Part shown: in pieces, positions 34,986 to 44,552 of the stretch | Numbering within the stretch: the first letter of the stretch is position 1 | Layout of the letters: each line of letters begins with the position of its first letter | Assembly (NCBI RefSeq): GCF_002214485.1 | Contig: NZ_CP015102.1 | Coordinates: 744,001 to 808,000, forward strand | Reading direction: 5' to 3' | From: Thermococcus pacificus | GTDB taxonomy: Archaea > Methanobacteriota_B > Thermococci > Thermococcales > Thermococcaceae | Length of the DNA: 64,000 nt | Made by a program: the position numbers and the translations under genes | Notes under the pieces: model-generated | What the model was told of the DNA's origin: nothing | The model's database searches: none | What the model saw: only the letters and a program-made list of their open reading frames with translations

Positions 34986-37889
34986 TCACTCCACAAACAC
35001 CGCAGGCTTCAGCGGCATGGCCTGCCTCTTCTTTCCACCCTTGTCTTCCTCAGCGTTGATGATTATCTCCAGGCCGAGCTCCTTCTCCATGAAGTCCTTC
35101 GCCTCTCTCAGCGCTTTCTCCTCGTCAATGCGCTTCACTTCAAAGGCGCGCTCCTTGATGAGTCTCTGGATGAGCTTGCTTACCTCCTTGCCGTGCTTCC
35201 TCATCTCCGGGTCCTTCATCAGCTCGGCCATAGCTGACTTGAAGTCCCTCTTTTCTGCAACAACTTCAACAACGCGCCACTTCCACTCCGGGGCGGTGTA
35301 GATGTAGACCCTCTTGGCATCTTCTAGCTTGGCAACTCTTATTATCTCCTTGATGTCCTCGATGACGGACTGGACGAACTGCTCTTCAGCCTCTACCGTC
35401 TCGTTCCACCACTCCTCGACGGGTTCGGGCCACTTCGCCAGGCTTACGAAGCCCTCTCCGCCGAGCTTCTCCCAGAGCTCCTCCGCTATGTGTGGTGTGA
35501 AGGGCGCCATGAGCCTGACCCAGACCTCGGCGAGCTTCCTCAGTACATAGCGCTTGGCCTCGTCGTCCCTGCCCTCTGTCCTCCTTAGGTACCAGCGCAG
35601 GTCGTTGAGAACTGAGTAGAACGCCCACTGCACTGCCGTCCTCGTCCTGAACTCCTCGAGGGCCTTGGTTGTTTCCTCGATGGCCTTGTTGAGGCGGTGG
35701 AGCATCCAGCGGTCGATGTCCTTGAGTTCAACATCTTCCTTGGCCTCGTAGGTGGAGAAATCGCTTATCAGCTCGTAGAACCTCTCAACCTGCCTGCGGA
35801 GCTTGCCGACCTCCTTCCTGCGCCAGTCGAAGTCGCTGTCGTGCTCGGCAAGGCCCATTATGTATAGCCTCACGACATCTGCCCCGTTCTCCTCGATGGC
35901 ATCTATGAAGTTCAGCACGTTGCCCTTGCTCTTGCTCATCTTCTGGCCCTCAAGCGTTCCGAAGCCGTTTACCGCTATTCCCCTTGGCCAGTGCTCCTTC
36001 CTGAAGACTGCGGTGTGGTTGAAGATGAAGAACGTCAGGTGGTTCGGGATGAGGTCTTTCGCCGAGCAGCGCCAGTCGAGCGGGTACCAGTACTCGAACT
36101 CCTCTTTCATCTCGTGGATTATCTCCGCTGGAATTCCGGTCTTCTCTGCGAGCTTTTTCTCCTTCTCCTCATCAAAGTCCTCGCGGAAGATGTAGTCAAA
36201 GAACTCTCTATCGAGCTTCTCCGGGTCAAGCTTGCCTTCGTCCCTAAGGCGGTTCATGTGCCTGCTTATCGTGTAGTAAGCCATGTAGATGGTCGAGTCG
36301 CTAAGGCTCTCGATTACCCAGTCTGGATCCCACGGGAGAGGCGTTCCAAGGCCGACCTTCCTTGCGCAGGCCTTCTTGTCGAGCCAGTCTATTACCGCCT
36401 CGAACTGTGCTCTCCTGCTCTCCGGGTAAATCGTCATGTTGGCCAGAGCTTCCCTCGCCTTCTCCTTCCATTCGGGGTTGCCGTAGTCGATGAACCACTG
36501 GTCGTGGATTATCTTGATGACCGCCTGGTTGCCAAAGCGGCTTATTACCGGCTTCTCGGCGAACTCGTACATTATCTCCGCTGTGCCCTTCTCCTGGAGT
36601 TCCTTCGCTATGAGGTCCTTGACCTCCTGGACGGGCTTACCAGCGTACGGCTCTATCTTGAAGACGCCCTTGTGGTACTCCGCCTTGTAGATGTTCTTGG
36701 TAGCTTCTTCGAGCTTCTCAACGTCCTTCTGGCTCTTCACACCAAGCCTCTCGGCCTCCTCGACGGCCGGGAACTCACCGTAGCCCTCAAGTTTGATCAG
36801 CGAGATGTAGCTTATCTCCTCGACAACTCTAGGATCTATATCGTACTTGAGCAGGATCTCGGTTTCCTTCTTCAGGTCTTCCAGAGCGATGTGGTCGAAG
36901 GGAGCATGAGCTGGGACGCTCATGACAACGCCGGTTGCGTTGTTGGGGTCAACGAACTCCGCCGGGAGGATTATTATCTCGTCACCGGTCACTGGGTTCT
37001 TCACGTATTTTCCGATGAGCCTCTCGCCCTTGAACTCCTCGATTACCTCTATCTCCCTGTCCTGGAAGGAGAGCTTGTAGGCGGCCTCCTTGCTGACTAT
37101 CCAGGTTTCCTCTTTTCCGTTGCGCCTAACCTTCGCCTTGACGTAGGTTGCCTCAGGGTTCAGCCACATGTTGGTGACGCCGTATACCGTCTCTGGCCTC
37201 AGCGTTGCCGCGGGAAGGTAGATTTCTTCGCCGTCTTCCTCGAGGATGAACTTGATTATGACGTAGTCCAGAATCTGGACGTCCTCGCCCTCCATTATGT
37301 CGTGGTCTCCCAGTGGCGTACCGACAACCGGATCCCAGCGGACACGGTGAGCCCCCTTGACGACCAGTCCCATGTCCTTGAGCGTCCAGAACTGCCACTC
37401 GATGAACTTGCTGAAGGGCGGGAACAGGCTTGTGGTGTGGAACTCACGCGTCCAGTCGACGGAGAAACCGGCCCTGATGAAGGTCTCCTTGGCGGCCTTC
37501 ATGAAGTACTTCACGATTTCCTTCGGGTCTTCAAATTTCCAGAGTATCTCCTCAGGGACTTTGTAGACGTCGCGATAGACGTGGATGGTCTTCGGGTCGC
37601 GGTTCTTTATGCGCTCCGCTATTCCGACTATCGGCGCGCCAGTGATGTGCCATCCCATCGGGAATAACACGTTGTAGCCCTGCATTCTCTTAAAGCGCGC
37701 TATTACGTCCGGGATCGTGTATGTCCTCGCGTGGCCGACGTGGAGGTGACCCGAGAGGTAGGGGAAAGCTACAGTTATGTAGAACTTCTTCTCCTTGGGC
37801 TTCGCGTTCCTGTCGGGCTCGAAAACCCTCTCCTCCATCCATTTCCTCTGCCACTTTTCCTCAATGGCCTTGAAGTCAAGCTCAGCCAT
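34986..37889 (-). CDS. leuS: Leucyl-tRNA synthetase
   Basis: 967 residues, the length of Pyrococcus LeuRS. Class I signature HVGH (50-53), an inserted editing domain with TLRPETVYGVTNMW and the aspartate in VPAHAPFDHIAL, and KMSKSKGN near residue 650, followed by the anticodon and archaeal C-terminal domains. GGAGGTTTTAGGC precedes ATG 37889. A promoter TTAAATA on the minus strand (38058-38064) predicts a leader of about 145 bases with a leucine-rich mini-ORF. Confidence 0.97.
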   Translation of the reverse strand: MAELDFKAIEEKWQRKWMEERVFEPDRNAKPKEKKFYITVAFPYLSGHLHVGHARTYTIPDVIARFKRMQGYNVLFPMGWHITGAPIVGIAERIKNRDPKTIHVYRDVYKVPEEILWKFEDPKEIVKYFMKAAKETFIRAGFSVDWTREFHTTSLFPPFSKFIEWQFWTLKDMGLVVKGAHRVRWDPVVGTPLGDHDIMEGEDVQILDYVIIKFILEEDGEEIYLPAATLRPETVYGVTNMWLNPEATYVKAKVRRNGKEETWIVSKEAAYKLSFQDREIEVIEEFKGERLIGKYVKNPVTGDEIIILPAEFVDPNNATGVVMSVPAHAPFDHIALEDLKKETEILLKYDIDPRVVEEISYISLIKLEGYGEFPAVEEAERLGVKSQKDVEKLEEATKNIYKAEYHKGVFKIEPYAGKPVQEVKDLIAKELQEKGTAEIMYEFAEKPVISRFGNQAVIKIIHDQWFIDYGNPEWKEKAREALANMTIYPESRRAQFEAVIDWLDKKACARKVGLGTPLPWDPDWVIESLSDSTIYMAYYTISRHMNRLRDEGKLDPEKLDREFFDYIFREDFDEEKEKKLAEKTGIPAEIIHEMKEEFEYWYPLDWRCSAKDLIPNHLTFFIFNHTAVFRKEHWPRGIAVNGFGTLEGQKMSKSKGNVLNFIDAIEENGADVVRLYIMGLAEHDSDFDWRRKEVGKLRRQVERFYELISDFSTYEAKEDVELKDIDRWMLHRLNKAIEETTKALEEFRTRTAVQWAFYSVLNDLRWYLRRTEGRDDEAKRYVLRKLAEVWVRLMAPFTPHIAEELWEKLGGEGFVSLAKWPEPVEEWWNETVEAEEQFVQSVIEDIKEIIRVAKLEDAKRVYIYTAPEWKWRVVEVVAEKRDFKSAMAELMKDPEMRKHGKEVSKLIQRLIKERAFEVKRIDEEKALREAKDFMEKELGLEIIINAEEDKGGKKRQAMPLKPAVFVE

Positions 37890-37984
37890 GCCTAAAACCT
37901 CCTTTAGCTTTGATTTTCAACACTGAGAGTCCAGGGGGAACTCCAAAAGAGCGAGACTCAGGAATAGGGGGGTTATCGGGGAAA

Positions 37985-38035
37985 TCAGTTACCGCTGAGA
38001 TTACGGTGGAGAAGACACTCCCCCCTCATCAGCAT
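37985..38035 (-). promoter_or_regulatory. Leucine-rich mini-ORF in leuS leader
   Basis: MLMRGECLLHRNLSGN, 16 codons with four leucines (CTG, CTT, CTC, CTC), ends about 95 bases before leuS. Its ATG is 26 bases from the centre of the predicted TATA box, so it would lie at the very 5' end of the transcript and be read leaderlessly. Small sample; could be chance. Confidence 0.3.
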
Positions 38036-38125
38036 CGCTTCTGGTAACGGAATTGAGTATTTAAGGTTTTTGGCGCTCCGCGGGCTTTTTATATCCTTTC
38101 GATGCAGATTTTAATGGTGGTGCTC

Positions 38126-39718
38126 GTGAAAGCGTTCGTCAACGGAAGGATATACGTCTCTTTTAAGCCTCTGAAGACCGTCGATGCGATTCTTGTGGCG
38201 TCTGGAAGAATTGTCTACGCGGGCTCGAGCGAGATGGCCATAAAAATCGCCCGGGAGCTCGGCGGTGAGGTGGTTGACCTGGAGGGCAGGGTCGTTCTGC
38301 CAGGCTTCATTGACTCCCATCTCCACCTGGAGGAGCTCGGGATGTACCTCGAGACCCTCGACCTCAGGGGCGTTGGGAGCATAGCGGAGCTCAAGGAGAG
38401 GGTTAGGAGCTACGCTGAGATCGCCAAAACGAGCTGGATACTGGGACATGGCTGGGATCAGGAACTTTTCGAGGAAAATCGCTGGCCCATGCGCTGGGAC
38501 ATTGACGAGGTCGTCGATGACAGACCCGTTATGCTCTCCCGTGTCTGCCTTCACGCTGCCGTCCTCAACACGGAGGCGATGGAGTTAGCAGGTTTGTTGG
38601 ATTCGGAACTCCCCGGTGTCATGCGGGATGAAAACGGAGAAGTCACAGGCGTCGTCAAGGAGGAGGCCTTCGAACTCGCCCGCGAGAAGTTCAAGGAGAC
38701 ACTAACCCTCGAGGACTACGAGCACTTCGTGAAGATGGCTGTCGACTACGCCGCCTCCTTGGGGATAACTGCCGTTGGAACTGTGAGCGTTGAGGAGAAA
38801 ACGTTGAAAGCCATATCCAACCTCGAGGAGCGCGGGGAGCTCAAGATACGGGTCTTCGCGTACATCGACCCCGGAAAGAGGGAGGTAAAGGGGAATGGCA
38901 TGTTCGGAAACCTGGACGTCCTCGATTCCCTCAAAAAGCTCGGAATCAGGCGCGGCTTTGGGAGGGGGAAGCTGAGAATAAACGGGATTAAGGTTCTCGC
39001 CGACGGCTCCCTCGGGGCAAGGACGGCGTGGCTGAGCGAGCCCTACAGCGACGCGCCAACACAAGGCTACGCCAACATCTCGAGGGAACTCCTTGAGAAA
39101 ATCGTGAGGGGCGCTCACGAAGCCGGACTCCAGATGGCCGTCCACGGAATAGGGGACGCGACAATAGACATGATACTGGACGTTTATTCCTCGCTCGACG
39201 ACCCTGGAAAGCTCAGGCACAGGATAGAGCACGCCTCGATTCTGAGGCCGGATCAAATTGAGAGGATGGCCCGGCTCGGGGTAGTCGGAGCGGTTCAGCC
39301 CCACTTCGTGGTGACCGACTGGTGGGCGGTTAGAAGGGTTGGAAAGGAGCGCGCCGGCTGGGTTTATCCCTTCAGGAGCATGCTCGATGCGGGGATAGTC
39401 CTCGGTTTCGGTACGGATTCGCCCATAGAGCCCACCAACCCCTGGGAGACGGTTTATGCAGCGGTAACGCGCGGAAAATACGAGGGCGCGGAGCCCTACG
39501 AGTACACGAAAAACGAGGCCCTATCATTGGAAGAAGCCCTGCACGCCTACACCTACGGCTCCGCCTACATACTGGGTGCGGAGGATGAGCTTGGAACGCT
39601 TGAAGAAGGCAAGTTCGCGGACTTCGTTGTGGTAGACAAAGACCCCTTCGGAATGGATGAGAGGAAACTCAGGGAGGTAAAGGTGCTGGAGACGTACGTG
39701 GGTGGGGAAAAGGTGTAA
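38126..39718 (+). CDS. Amidohydrolase family protein (YtcJ-like)
   Basis: 530 residues of the Amidohydro_3 type: GFIDSHLHLEELG metal-binding start, KVLADGSLGARTAWL, AVHGIGDATIDMILD, HRIEHASIL, GFGTDSPIEPTNPW and the closing GTLEEGKFADFVVVDKDPF. Likely hydrolyses a C-N bond of an unknown substrate, possibly a formamide or cyclic amide. Start GTG 38126 follows GGTGGT at 38116-38121; an ATG at 38102 lacks a site. Confidence 0.85.
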   Translation: MKAFVNGRIYVSFKPLKTVDAILVASGRIVYAGSSEMAIKIARELGGEVVDLEGRVVLPGFIDSHLHLEELGMYLETLDLRGVGSIAELKERVRSYAEIAKTSWILGHGWDQELFEENRWPMRWDIDEVVDDRPVMLSRVCLHAAVLNTEAMELAGLLDSELPGVMRDENGEVTGVVKEEAFELAREKFKETLTLEDYEHFVKMAVDYAASLGITAVGTVSVEEKTLKAISNLEERGELKIRVFAYIDPGKREVKGNGMFGNLDVLDSLKKLGIRRGFGRGKLRINGIKVLADGSLGARTAWLSEPYSDAPTQGYANISRELLEKIVRGAHEAGLQMAVHGIGDATIDMILDVYSSLDDPGKLRHRIEHASILRPDQIERMARLGVVGAVQPHFVVTDWWAVRRVGKERAGWVYPFRSMLDAGIVLGFGTDSPIEPTNPWETVYAAVTRGKYEGAEPYEYTKNEALSLEEALHAYTYGSAYILGAEDELGTLEEGKFADFVVVDKDPFGMDERKLREVKVLETYVGGEKV

Positions 39719-39732
39719 ATGAGCTGCCGGGC

Positions 39733-40809
39733 TCAGAGGGTTATAAGCTCCCTCTCAGCCCTCGTCAGCCTCTTCCCCCTCCCGTCTATCACCGCCACGT
39801 CGTCCTCTATCCTAACGCCGCCGAGGCCGGGGACGTAGATGCCCGGCTCTATCGTGAAGGTCATGCCGTTTTCGAGGATTACTTCGCTGTCTGGCCCTAT
39901 ATAAGGTTCCTCGTGCACATCTAAGCCAAGACCGTGTCCTGTCCTGTGGGTGAAGTACTTGCCATAACCTGCCGCCGAAATCACGCCCCGCGCGGCGGCG
40001 TCAACATCTTTTGCTTTTACTCCTTCCCTAACCGTCCTGTAAGCTTTTTCCTGTGCCTCCTTGACAGTCTCGTATATCTCGACCAGCCTTTCGTTCGGCT
40101 TTCCGAGCGCTATCGTTCGCGTTATGTCCGAGCAGTAGCCCTTCCACTTTGCACCGTAGTCGAGGATAACGAGGTCGCCCTTTCTAAGGTGCCTGTTTCC
40201 AGGGGCATGGTGCGGGTTGGCGGCGTTCTCACCGCTCGCCACGATGGGTTCGAAGGATATTCCGTCGGAAAGCTCCCTTACGGCAAGCTCTATCTTCAAA
40301 GCCAGCTCGCTCTCGCGCATCCCGAGGAGGTCCCAGCTTAGGAGCTCTTCAAAGACCCTGTCGACGACTTTAGCCGCGTGCTTCATGTAGTCTATTTCCT
40401 TCTCATCTTTCCTCATTCTCAGCTCCCTAATAACGGAACTAAGCGGATAGAACTCAAACCCCCTGTTTCCAACGCGGAAGATGTTGATCAGCCAATCAGC
40501 GCGCATGGTGTCCTCGACGAGCAGTTTTCCGGACGAAAGCTTGAACTCCGCGAGGATCCAGGCGAGCTTCTCATAGGGGTTCTCGCCGTCGCGCCAGAAG
40601 GTAGCCGGGAAGTTCCTGACAACGTTCTCATAAAGGCTCGGCGCGAGGAGGCGGTAGTTTCCGTCTGAGCTGACGACTAGAACCGTGGGTCTCTCGCCGG
40701 CCTCGTGAATGTGCAGTCCCGTGAGGTAGTACAGGTTCGTTCCGGGGCTTATTAGAGCACCGTCAAAGCCGCGCTCCTTCATCAGAGAGACGAATCTATC
40801 GAGGCGCAT
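39733..40809 (-). CDS. M24-family Xaa-Pro aminopeptidase or dipeptidase
   Basis: 358 residues with a creatinase-like N domain and a pita-bread catalytic domain. Metal ligands are in DYGAKWKGYCSDITRT (two Asp), THRTGHGLG (His), TIEPGIYV (Glu) and VRIEDDVAV (Glu). Prolidase or aminopeptidase P activity cannot be distinguished. ATG 40809 follows GGTGA; GTG 40818 lies within that site. Divergent from rpl15e. Confidence 0.88.
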   Translation of the reverse strand: MRLDRFVSLMKERGFDGALISPGTNLYYLTGLHIHEAGERPTVLVVSSDGNYRLLAPSLYENVVRNFPATFWRDGENPYEKLAWILAEFKLSSGKLLVEDTMRADWLINIFRVGNRGFEFYPLSSVIRELRMRKDEKEIDYMKHAAKVVDRVFEELLSWDLLGMRESELALKIELAVRELSDGISFEPIVASGENAANPHHAPGNRHLRKGDLVILDYGAKWKGYCSDITRTIALGKPNERLVEIYETVKEAQEKAYRTVREGVKAKDVDAAARGVISAAGYGKYFTHRTGHGLGLDVHEEPYIGPDSEVILENGMTFTIEPGIYVPGLGGVRIEDDVAVIDGRGKRLTRAERELITL

Positions 40810-40869
40810 GTGCTTCACCGTACCGACTACTCCGCAACCCTTAAAAACTCAACCTCCAACCTCGACCGA

Positions 40870-40936
40870 CTAGGCGGGGTCAACCCGCGGGATGTTCCCG
40901 TAAGGGAGAACCACAAACACGGAAGGGGTGAACGAG
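40870..40936 (+). promoter_or_regulatory. Structured leader of rpl15e
   Basis: CCTTAAAAAC (about 40839-40848) is a likely TATA, giving a start near 40870. The first bases fold as GCGGG-GTCAA-CCCGC (40874-40888), immediately followed by GGGA-TGT-TCCC (40889-40899). GGGGTGA then precedes ATG 40937. Such a leader could serve L15e autoregulation; inferred. Confidence 0.4.
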
Positions 40937-41521
40937 ATGAGCATGTACAAGTACATTAGGGAAGCCTGGAAGAGCCCGAAGAAGAGCTACGTTGGCGACC
41001 TTCTCAAGGCCAGGATGATAAAGTGGAGGAGGGAGCCGGTTGTCGTCCGCGCCGAGAGGCCGACCAGGCTCGACCGCGCCCGCTCTCTCGGCTACCAGGC
41101 CAAGCAGGGCTACGTTATCGTCCGCGTCCGCGTGAGGAAGGGCGGTAGGAAGAGGCCCAGGTGGAAGGGCGGAAGGAAGCCCTCCAAGATGGGTATGGTC
41201 AAGTACTCACCAAAGAAGAGCCTTCAGTGGATAGCCGAGGAGAAGGCCGCTCGCAAGTACCCGAACCTCGAGGTCCTCAACAGCTACTGGGTCGGCGAGG
41301 ATGGTATGTACAAGTGGTTTGAGGTCATAATGGTCGACCCGCACCACCCGGTCATCAAGGCCGACCCGAAGATCAACTGGATAACCGGTAAGGCCCACAA
41401 GGGACGCGTCTTCCGCGGCCTCACCAGCGCCGGTAGGAAGAGCCGCGGCCTGAGGAACAAGGGCAAAGGTGCTGAAAAGGTCAGGCCCAGCATAAGGGCC
41501 AACAAGGGCAGGGGCAAGTGA
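40937..41521 (+). CDS. rpl15e: Ribosomal protein L15e
   Basis: 194 residues beginning [23 protein letters not shown] and containing [31 protein letters not shown], typical of archaeal/eukaryotic L15e. The start at 40937 is set by GGGGTGA; GTG 40928 overlaps it. Followed by two RNA-related genes. Confidence 0.96.
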   Translation: MSMYKYIREAWKSPKKSYVGDLLKARMIKWRREPVVVRAERPTRLDRARSLGYQAKQGYVIVRVRVRKGGRKRPRWKGGRKPSKMGMVKYSPKKSLQWIAEEKAARKYPNLEVLNSYWVGEDGMYKWFEVIMVDPHHPVIKADPKINWITGKAHKGRVFRGLTSAGRKSRGLRNKGKGAEKVRPSIRANKGRGK

Positions 41522-41635
41522 AGCCCCTTGATCTTCTTCTATTCTAAGGCACTGCCTGCTTTTGGTATGGAGCTCCCCCGGATTCTCGGGGATTAGCTTT
41601 TAAAGCCGCCCCTCCAATTCACTTTGGTGAGAAAG

Positions 41636-42091
41636 ATGGCGAAGCTTAGAGCACACCACATCAGGCTTACCACCTTCATCCAGGCGACCGAGGACGAGGA
41701 CAAGGTTCTCGACGCGATAGCGACCTTTATCCCCGAGGAGATAGACGAGGACGATGTAATCTTCGACATCGACGAGACAACGGGCTTCTTCGGCAACCCA
41801 ATCAAGGTAGTCAACGTTGAGATAAAGAGGAGCAAAGCCGTGAGACAGTTCCTCGACTACTTCAAGGAGCTTCTGAGCGAGGATGACAGGAACTACCTCC
41901 TGAAACATCTCGACGAGAAAATCGACGAGGAGGGAACCTTCTACGTCCGCTTCAACAAGCAGAAGGCCTATCTAGGCGACGTCGAGATAGACGAAGGAGC
42001 TGATGTCATCCAGGTCAGGATAAAGATCAAGGCCTTTCCTATGAGGAAGGAAGCGGTGGTTAAAGCCGTTAGGGAGTGGCTGGAGGAATGA
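41636..42091 (+). CDS. Predicted RNA-binding protein, COG1325-type
   Basis: 151 residues, beginning KLRAHHIRLTTFIQATEDEDKVLDAI, an L5-like RNA-binding fold long predicted to act with the archaeal exosome. It overlaps the RNase P gene start by 4 bases, supporting a role in RNA processing. GGTGA precedes ATG 41636. Function is inferred from family and context. Confidence 0.8.
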   Translation: MAKLRAHHIRLTTFIQATEDEDKVLDAIATFIPEEIDEDDVIFDIDETTGFFGNPIKVVNVEIKRSKAVRQFLDYFKELLSEDDRNYLLKHLDEKIDEEGTFYVRFNKQKAYLGDVEIDEGADVIQVRIKIKAFPMRKEAVVKAVREWLEE

Positions 42092-42774
42092 GCGCAGAAC
42101 TGGAAATACGTGAAGCGGAAGAGCTTTCCTTCTCGCGGGACTACTTCGTCGAGATGGACGTGAGGAGCGAGGAAGCCTATCAGCTCGCGAGCGAGTGGTT
42201 CGACGAGGTGGTCTTCACAAAAAAGCTCGTCCTTGAAAGCTCTCCCGATTGGGGTGTGCTTAAGGAAGAGCTGAAGGCCCTCCGTGAGACCCATAGCAAA
42301 GTCGCCCTCCTACTCGTCACGAAAAAGCCGAGCCTCATTCGTGAGGTCAAGAACCGCAGTCCAAGGGCTTTAATCTACGTCCAGGGCGGCGACATGCGGG
42401 TGAACCGTGCCGCACTTGAGGCGGGTGTGGATGCCTTGATAGGCCCCTGGTTCGGGAGGAAGGATCCGGGCTTTGACCACATCCTGGCGGGAATAGCCGC
42501 GAGGAGGGGAGTTGCCATAGGCTTTTCCCTTTCACCGCTCCTGAGGGCCAATTCCTACGAGAGGGTTCAGCTCCTCCGCTTCATGACCAAAACTTGGCAG
42601 CTCGTGAGGAAGTACGACGTTCCACGCTTTATAACGAGTTCTGCCGAGAGCAGGTGGGAAGTTCGCGGGCCGAGAGACCTGATGAGCCTCGGGATAAACC
42701 TCGGGATGGAAATTCCTGAAGCAAGGACGAGTCTGAACTTCCATCCGAGGAGGCTTCTGTCAAAGCTCAAATGA
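42088..42774 (+). CDS. rnp3: RNase P protein subunit 3 (Rpp30)
   Basis: 228-residue TIM-barrel-like subunit of archaeal RNase P. Visible: YFVEMDVRSEEAYQLA, VALLLVTKKPSLIREVKNRSPRALIYVQGGDMRVNRAALEAGVDALIGPW, and FITSSAESRWEVRGPRDLMSLGINLGM. It acts with Pop5 in 5' maturation of pre-tRNA. The start lies in the stop of the preceding gene (ATGA). Confidence 0.93.
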   Translation: MSAELEIREAEELSFSRDYFVEMDVRSEEAYQLASEWFDEVVFTKKLVLESSPDWGVLKEELKALRETHSKVALLLVTKKPSLIREVKNRSPRALIYVQGGDMRVNRAALEAGVDALIGPWFGRKDPGFDHILAGIAARRGVAIGFSLSPLLRANSYERVQLLRFMTKTWQLVRKYDVPRFITSSAESRWEVRGPRDLMSLGINLGMEIPEARTSLNFHPRRLLSKLK

Positions 42775-42796
42775 AATAGAAAGAGAAAAGAAAGTA

Positions 42797-44122
42797 TCAC
42801 CCCTCCAAGGCCGGGAAGTAGTCCGGCTCGTAGTCCTCAAGCTTTCTATCCAGATAGTCCTCGTAGCCTTGAAGGTCGAGGAAGCCGTGTCCACTGAGGT
42901 TGAAGAGTATGACCTCCTCTTTTCTCTCCTCCTTTGCATTCAGTGCCCTGTCTATTGCTCCCTTTATGGCGTGGGCGCTCTCAGGGGCTGGAATTATGCC
43001 CTCGGTCTTCGCGAACAGCTCAGCCGCCTGGAAGACCTCGTTCTGGTGGTAGGCAACTGGCTTAACTACTCCATGGTTTATGAGGACACTCAGCGTTGGA
43101 GCTAATCCGTGGTAGCGTAAACCCCCGGCGTGTATCGGCGGGACGTAGTAGGTGTGGCCCAAAGTGTGCATCTTCATCTTTGGAGTGTAGCCGCCAGAAT
43201 CGCCGAAGTCGTACTTGTAAACGCCGCGCGTCATGCTTGGCGCGGCCCTCGGTTCAACGGTTATGAACTCGTAGTCGGCTTTGCCATGGAGGACGTCCTT
43301 CACGAACGGATAAGCTAAGCCGGCGAAGTTGCTCCCGCCGCCGACGCAGCCGATTATAACGTCCGGCTCCTCAAACTCCTTCATCTGCTCTTTGGCTTCC
43401 AGTCCTATAACCGTCTGGTGCATGAGAACGTGATTTAAAACGCTCCCAAGGGAATAGCGGGCCTTCTCGTCCCTTAAAACGTCTTTAATGGCCTCACTTA
43501 TCGCTATACCCAGGCCACCGGGGTGGTTCGGGTCTTCGGCCAAGAACTTCCTTCCTATCTCTGTCCTGTCGCTTGGGCTCGGGTAGATTTCAGCACCGTA
43601 CAGGCGCATTATCGTCTTCCTGTAAGGTTTCTGCCGGTAGCTGGCGCGGGCCATGTAGACCCTTACCTTCAGTCCCAGGAGCGCTCCTGCTAAGCTCAAG
43701 GCAGTTCCCCACTGGCCGGCACCGGTCTCGGTGACGAGCCTCTCGATTCCCTGCTCTTTGGCGTAGTAGGCCTGAGCCAAGGCCGTGTTTATCTTGTGGC
43801 TTCCCGTTACGGTTGCGCCCTCGTACTTGAAGTATATCCTTGCGGGAGTTCCGAGGACCTTCTCAAGGTTCGTCGCCCTGAAGAGCGGCGTTGGCCTTCC
43901 GATCTTGGCATAGAGCTCTCTCACCTTCTTGGGTATCTCGATGTACCGTTCCGTGCTTATCTCCTGTTTCACAAGCTCGGCCGCAAAAATCCTCAGGAGC
44001 TTCTCAGGTTCCATCGGCTCGTCCGTCTCCGGGTCGAGGGGAGGCTCTAAAGGCTCCGGAAGATCCGGCAGGATGTTGTACCACTTCGTGGGTATCTTTG
44101 AGTCGGGAAGAACGGCTTTCAT
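42797..44122 (-). CDS. trpB2: Tryptophan synthase beta chain 2
   Basis: 441 residues, TrpB2 subgroup with the long N-terminal extension ([24 protein letters not shown]). PLP lysine K110 in [38 protein letters not shown] phosphate loop. TrpB2 forms indole-to-tryptophan without stable TrpA, and no trpA is near, so it stands as an orphan. GGAGGTGGTAG precedes ATG 44122. Confidence 0.93.
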   Translation of the reverse strand: MKAVLPDSKIPTKWYNILPDLPEPLEPPLDPETDEPMEPEKLLRIFAAELVKQEISTERYIEIPKKVRELYAKIGRPTPLFRATNLEKVLGTPARIYFKYEGATVTGSHKINTALAQAYYAKEQGIERLVTETGAGQWGTALSLAGALLGLKVRVYMARASYRQKPYRKTIMRLYGAEIYPSPSDRTEIGRKFLAEDPNHPGGLGIAISEAIKDVLRDEKARYSLGSVLNHVLMHQTVIGLEAKEQMKEFEEPDVIIGCVGGGSNFAGLAYPFVKDVLHGKADYEFITVEPRAAPSMTRGVYKYDFGDSGGYTPKMKMHTLGHTYYVPPIHAGGLRYHGLAPTLSVLINHGVVKPVAYHQNEVFQAAELFAKTEGIIPAPESAHAIKGAIDRALNAKEERKEEVILFNLSGHGFLDLQGYEDYLDRKLEDYEPDYFPALEG

Positions 44123-44552
44123 TCTACCACCTCCTTTTCAAGAACCTCCACACTAATCGTCTCAACAAGTCCCAAAAGCGAGGGAATAATTAGCGTGAGG
44201 GTTAAGCCGAGGCCTCTACGTTGGAGAGAAGGTCGGCCAAAAACGGTCCCCCCTGTTCAGCTCAGCGCCAAAAACAATCCCGCCTTAGAATTGATGAACT
44301 GCCCACGTTATTCACGAAACCCTTACAGGGGCCAAAAACACTCACTCCTGCATATCATAGGGCATCGGACATAGGGGAAGTGCATACCTTATAGGGTTTT
44401 CGGCCGGTGCCTTGAAAATCTGACGAACTTTCTTCGGTATTCTCTTTGAAATCGTCACTGGTTCAAAGATTGAGGCTTACGGTCGCACCAGCCATGCCTC
44501 ATGAAGAGGAAGCCCCGCCGAAGACCGTCGACACGATCAGAGAAGGCGCGGG
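44123..44552. promoter_or_regulatory. 430-base upstream region of trpB2 with repeated GCCAAAAAC
   Basis: No gene is seen. The motif GCCAAAAAC occurs at 44236, 44267 and 44331 (spacings 31 and 64 bases, near multiples of three helical turns), 114-217 bases upstream of trpB2. Phased A-tracts may bend DNA or mark a binding site. A 34-residue frame near 44500 has poor support. Confidence 0.35.

Noticed and set aside
35991-37667. 558-codon open frame on the plus strand
   Set aside because: Fully antisense to leuS, no ribosome site, no recognisable motif.
37890-38035. T-box riboswitch in the leuS leader
   Set aside because: No T-box sequence or antiterminator pattern, and T-boxes are bacterial.
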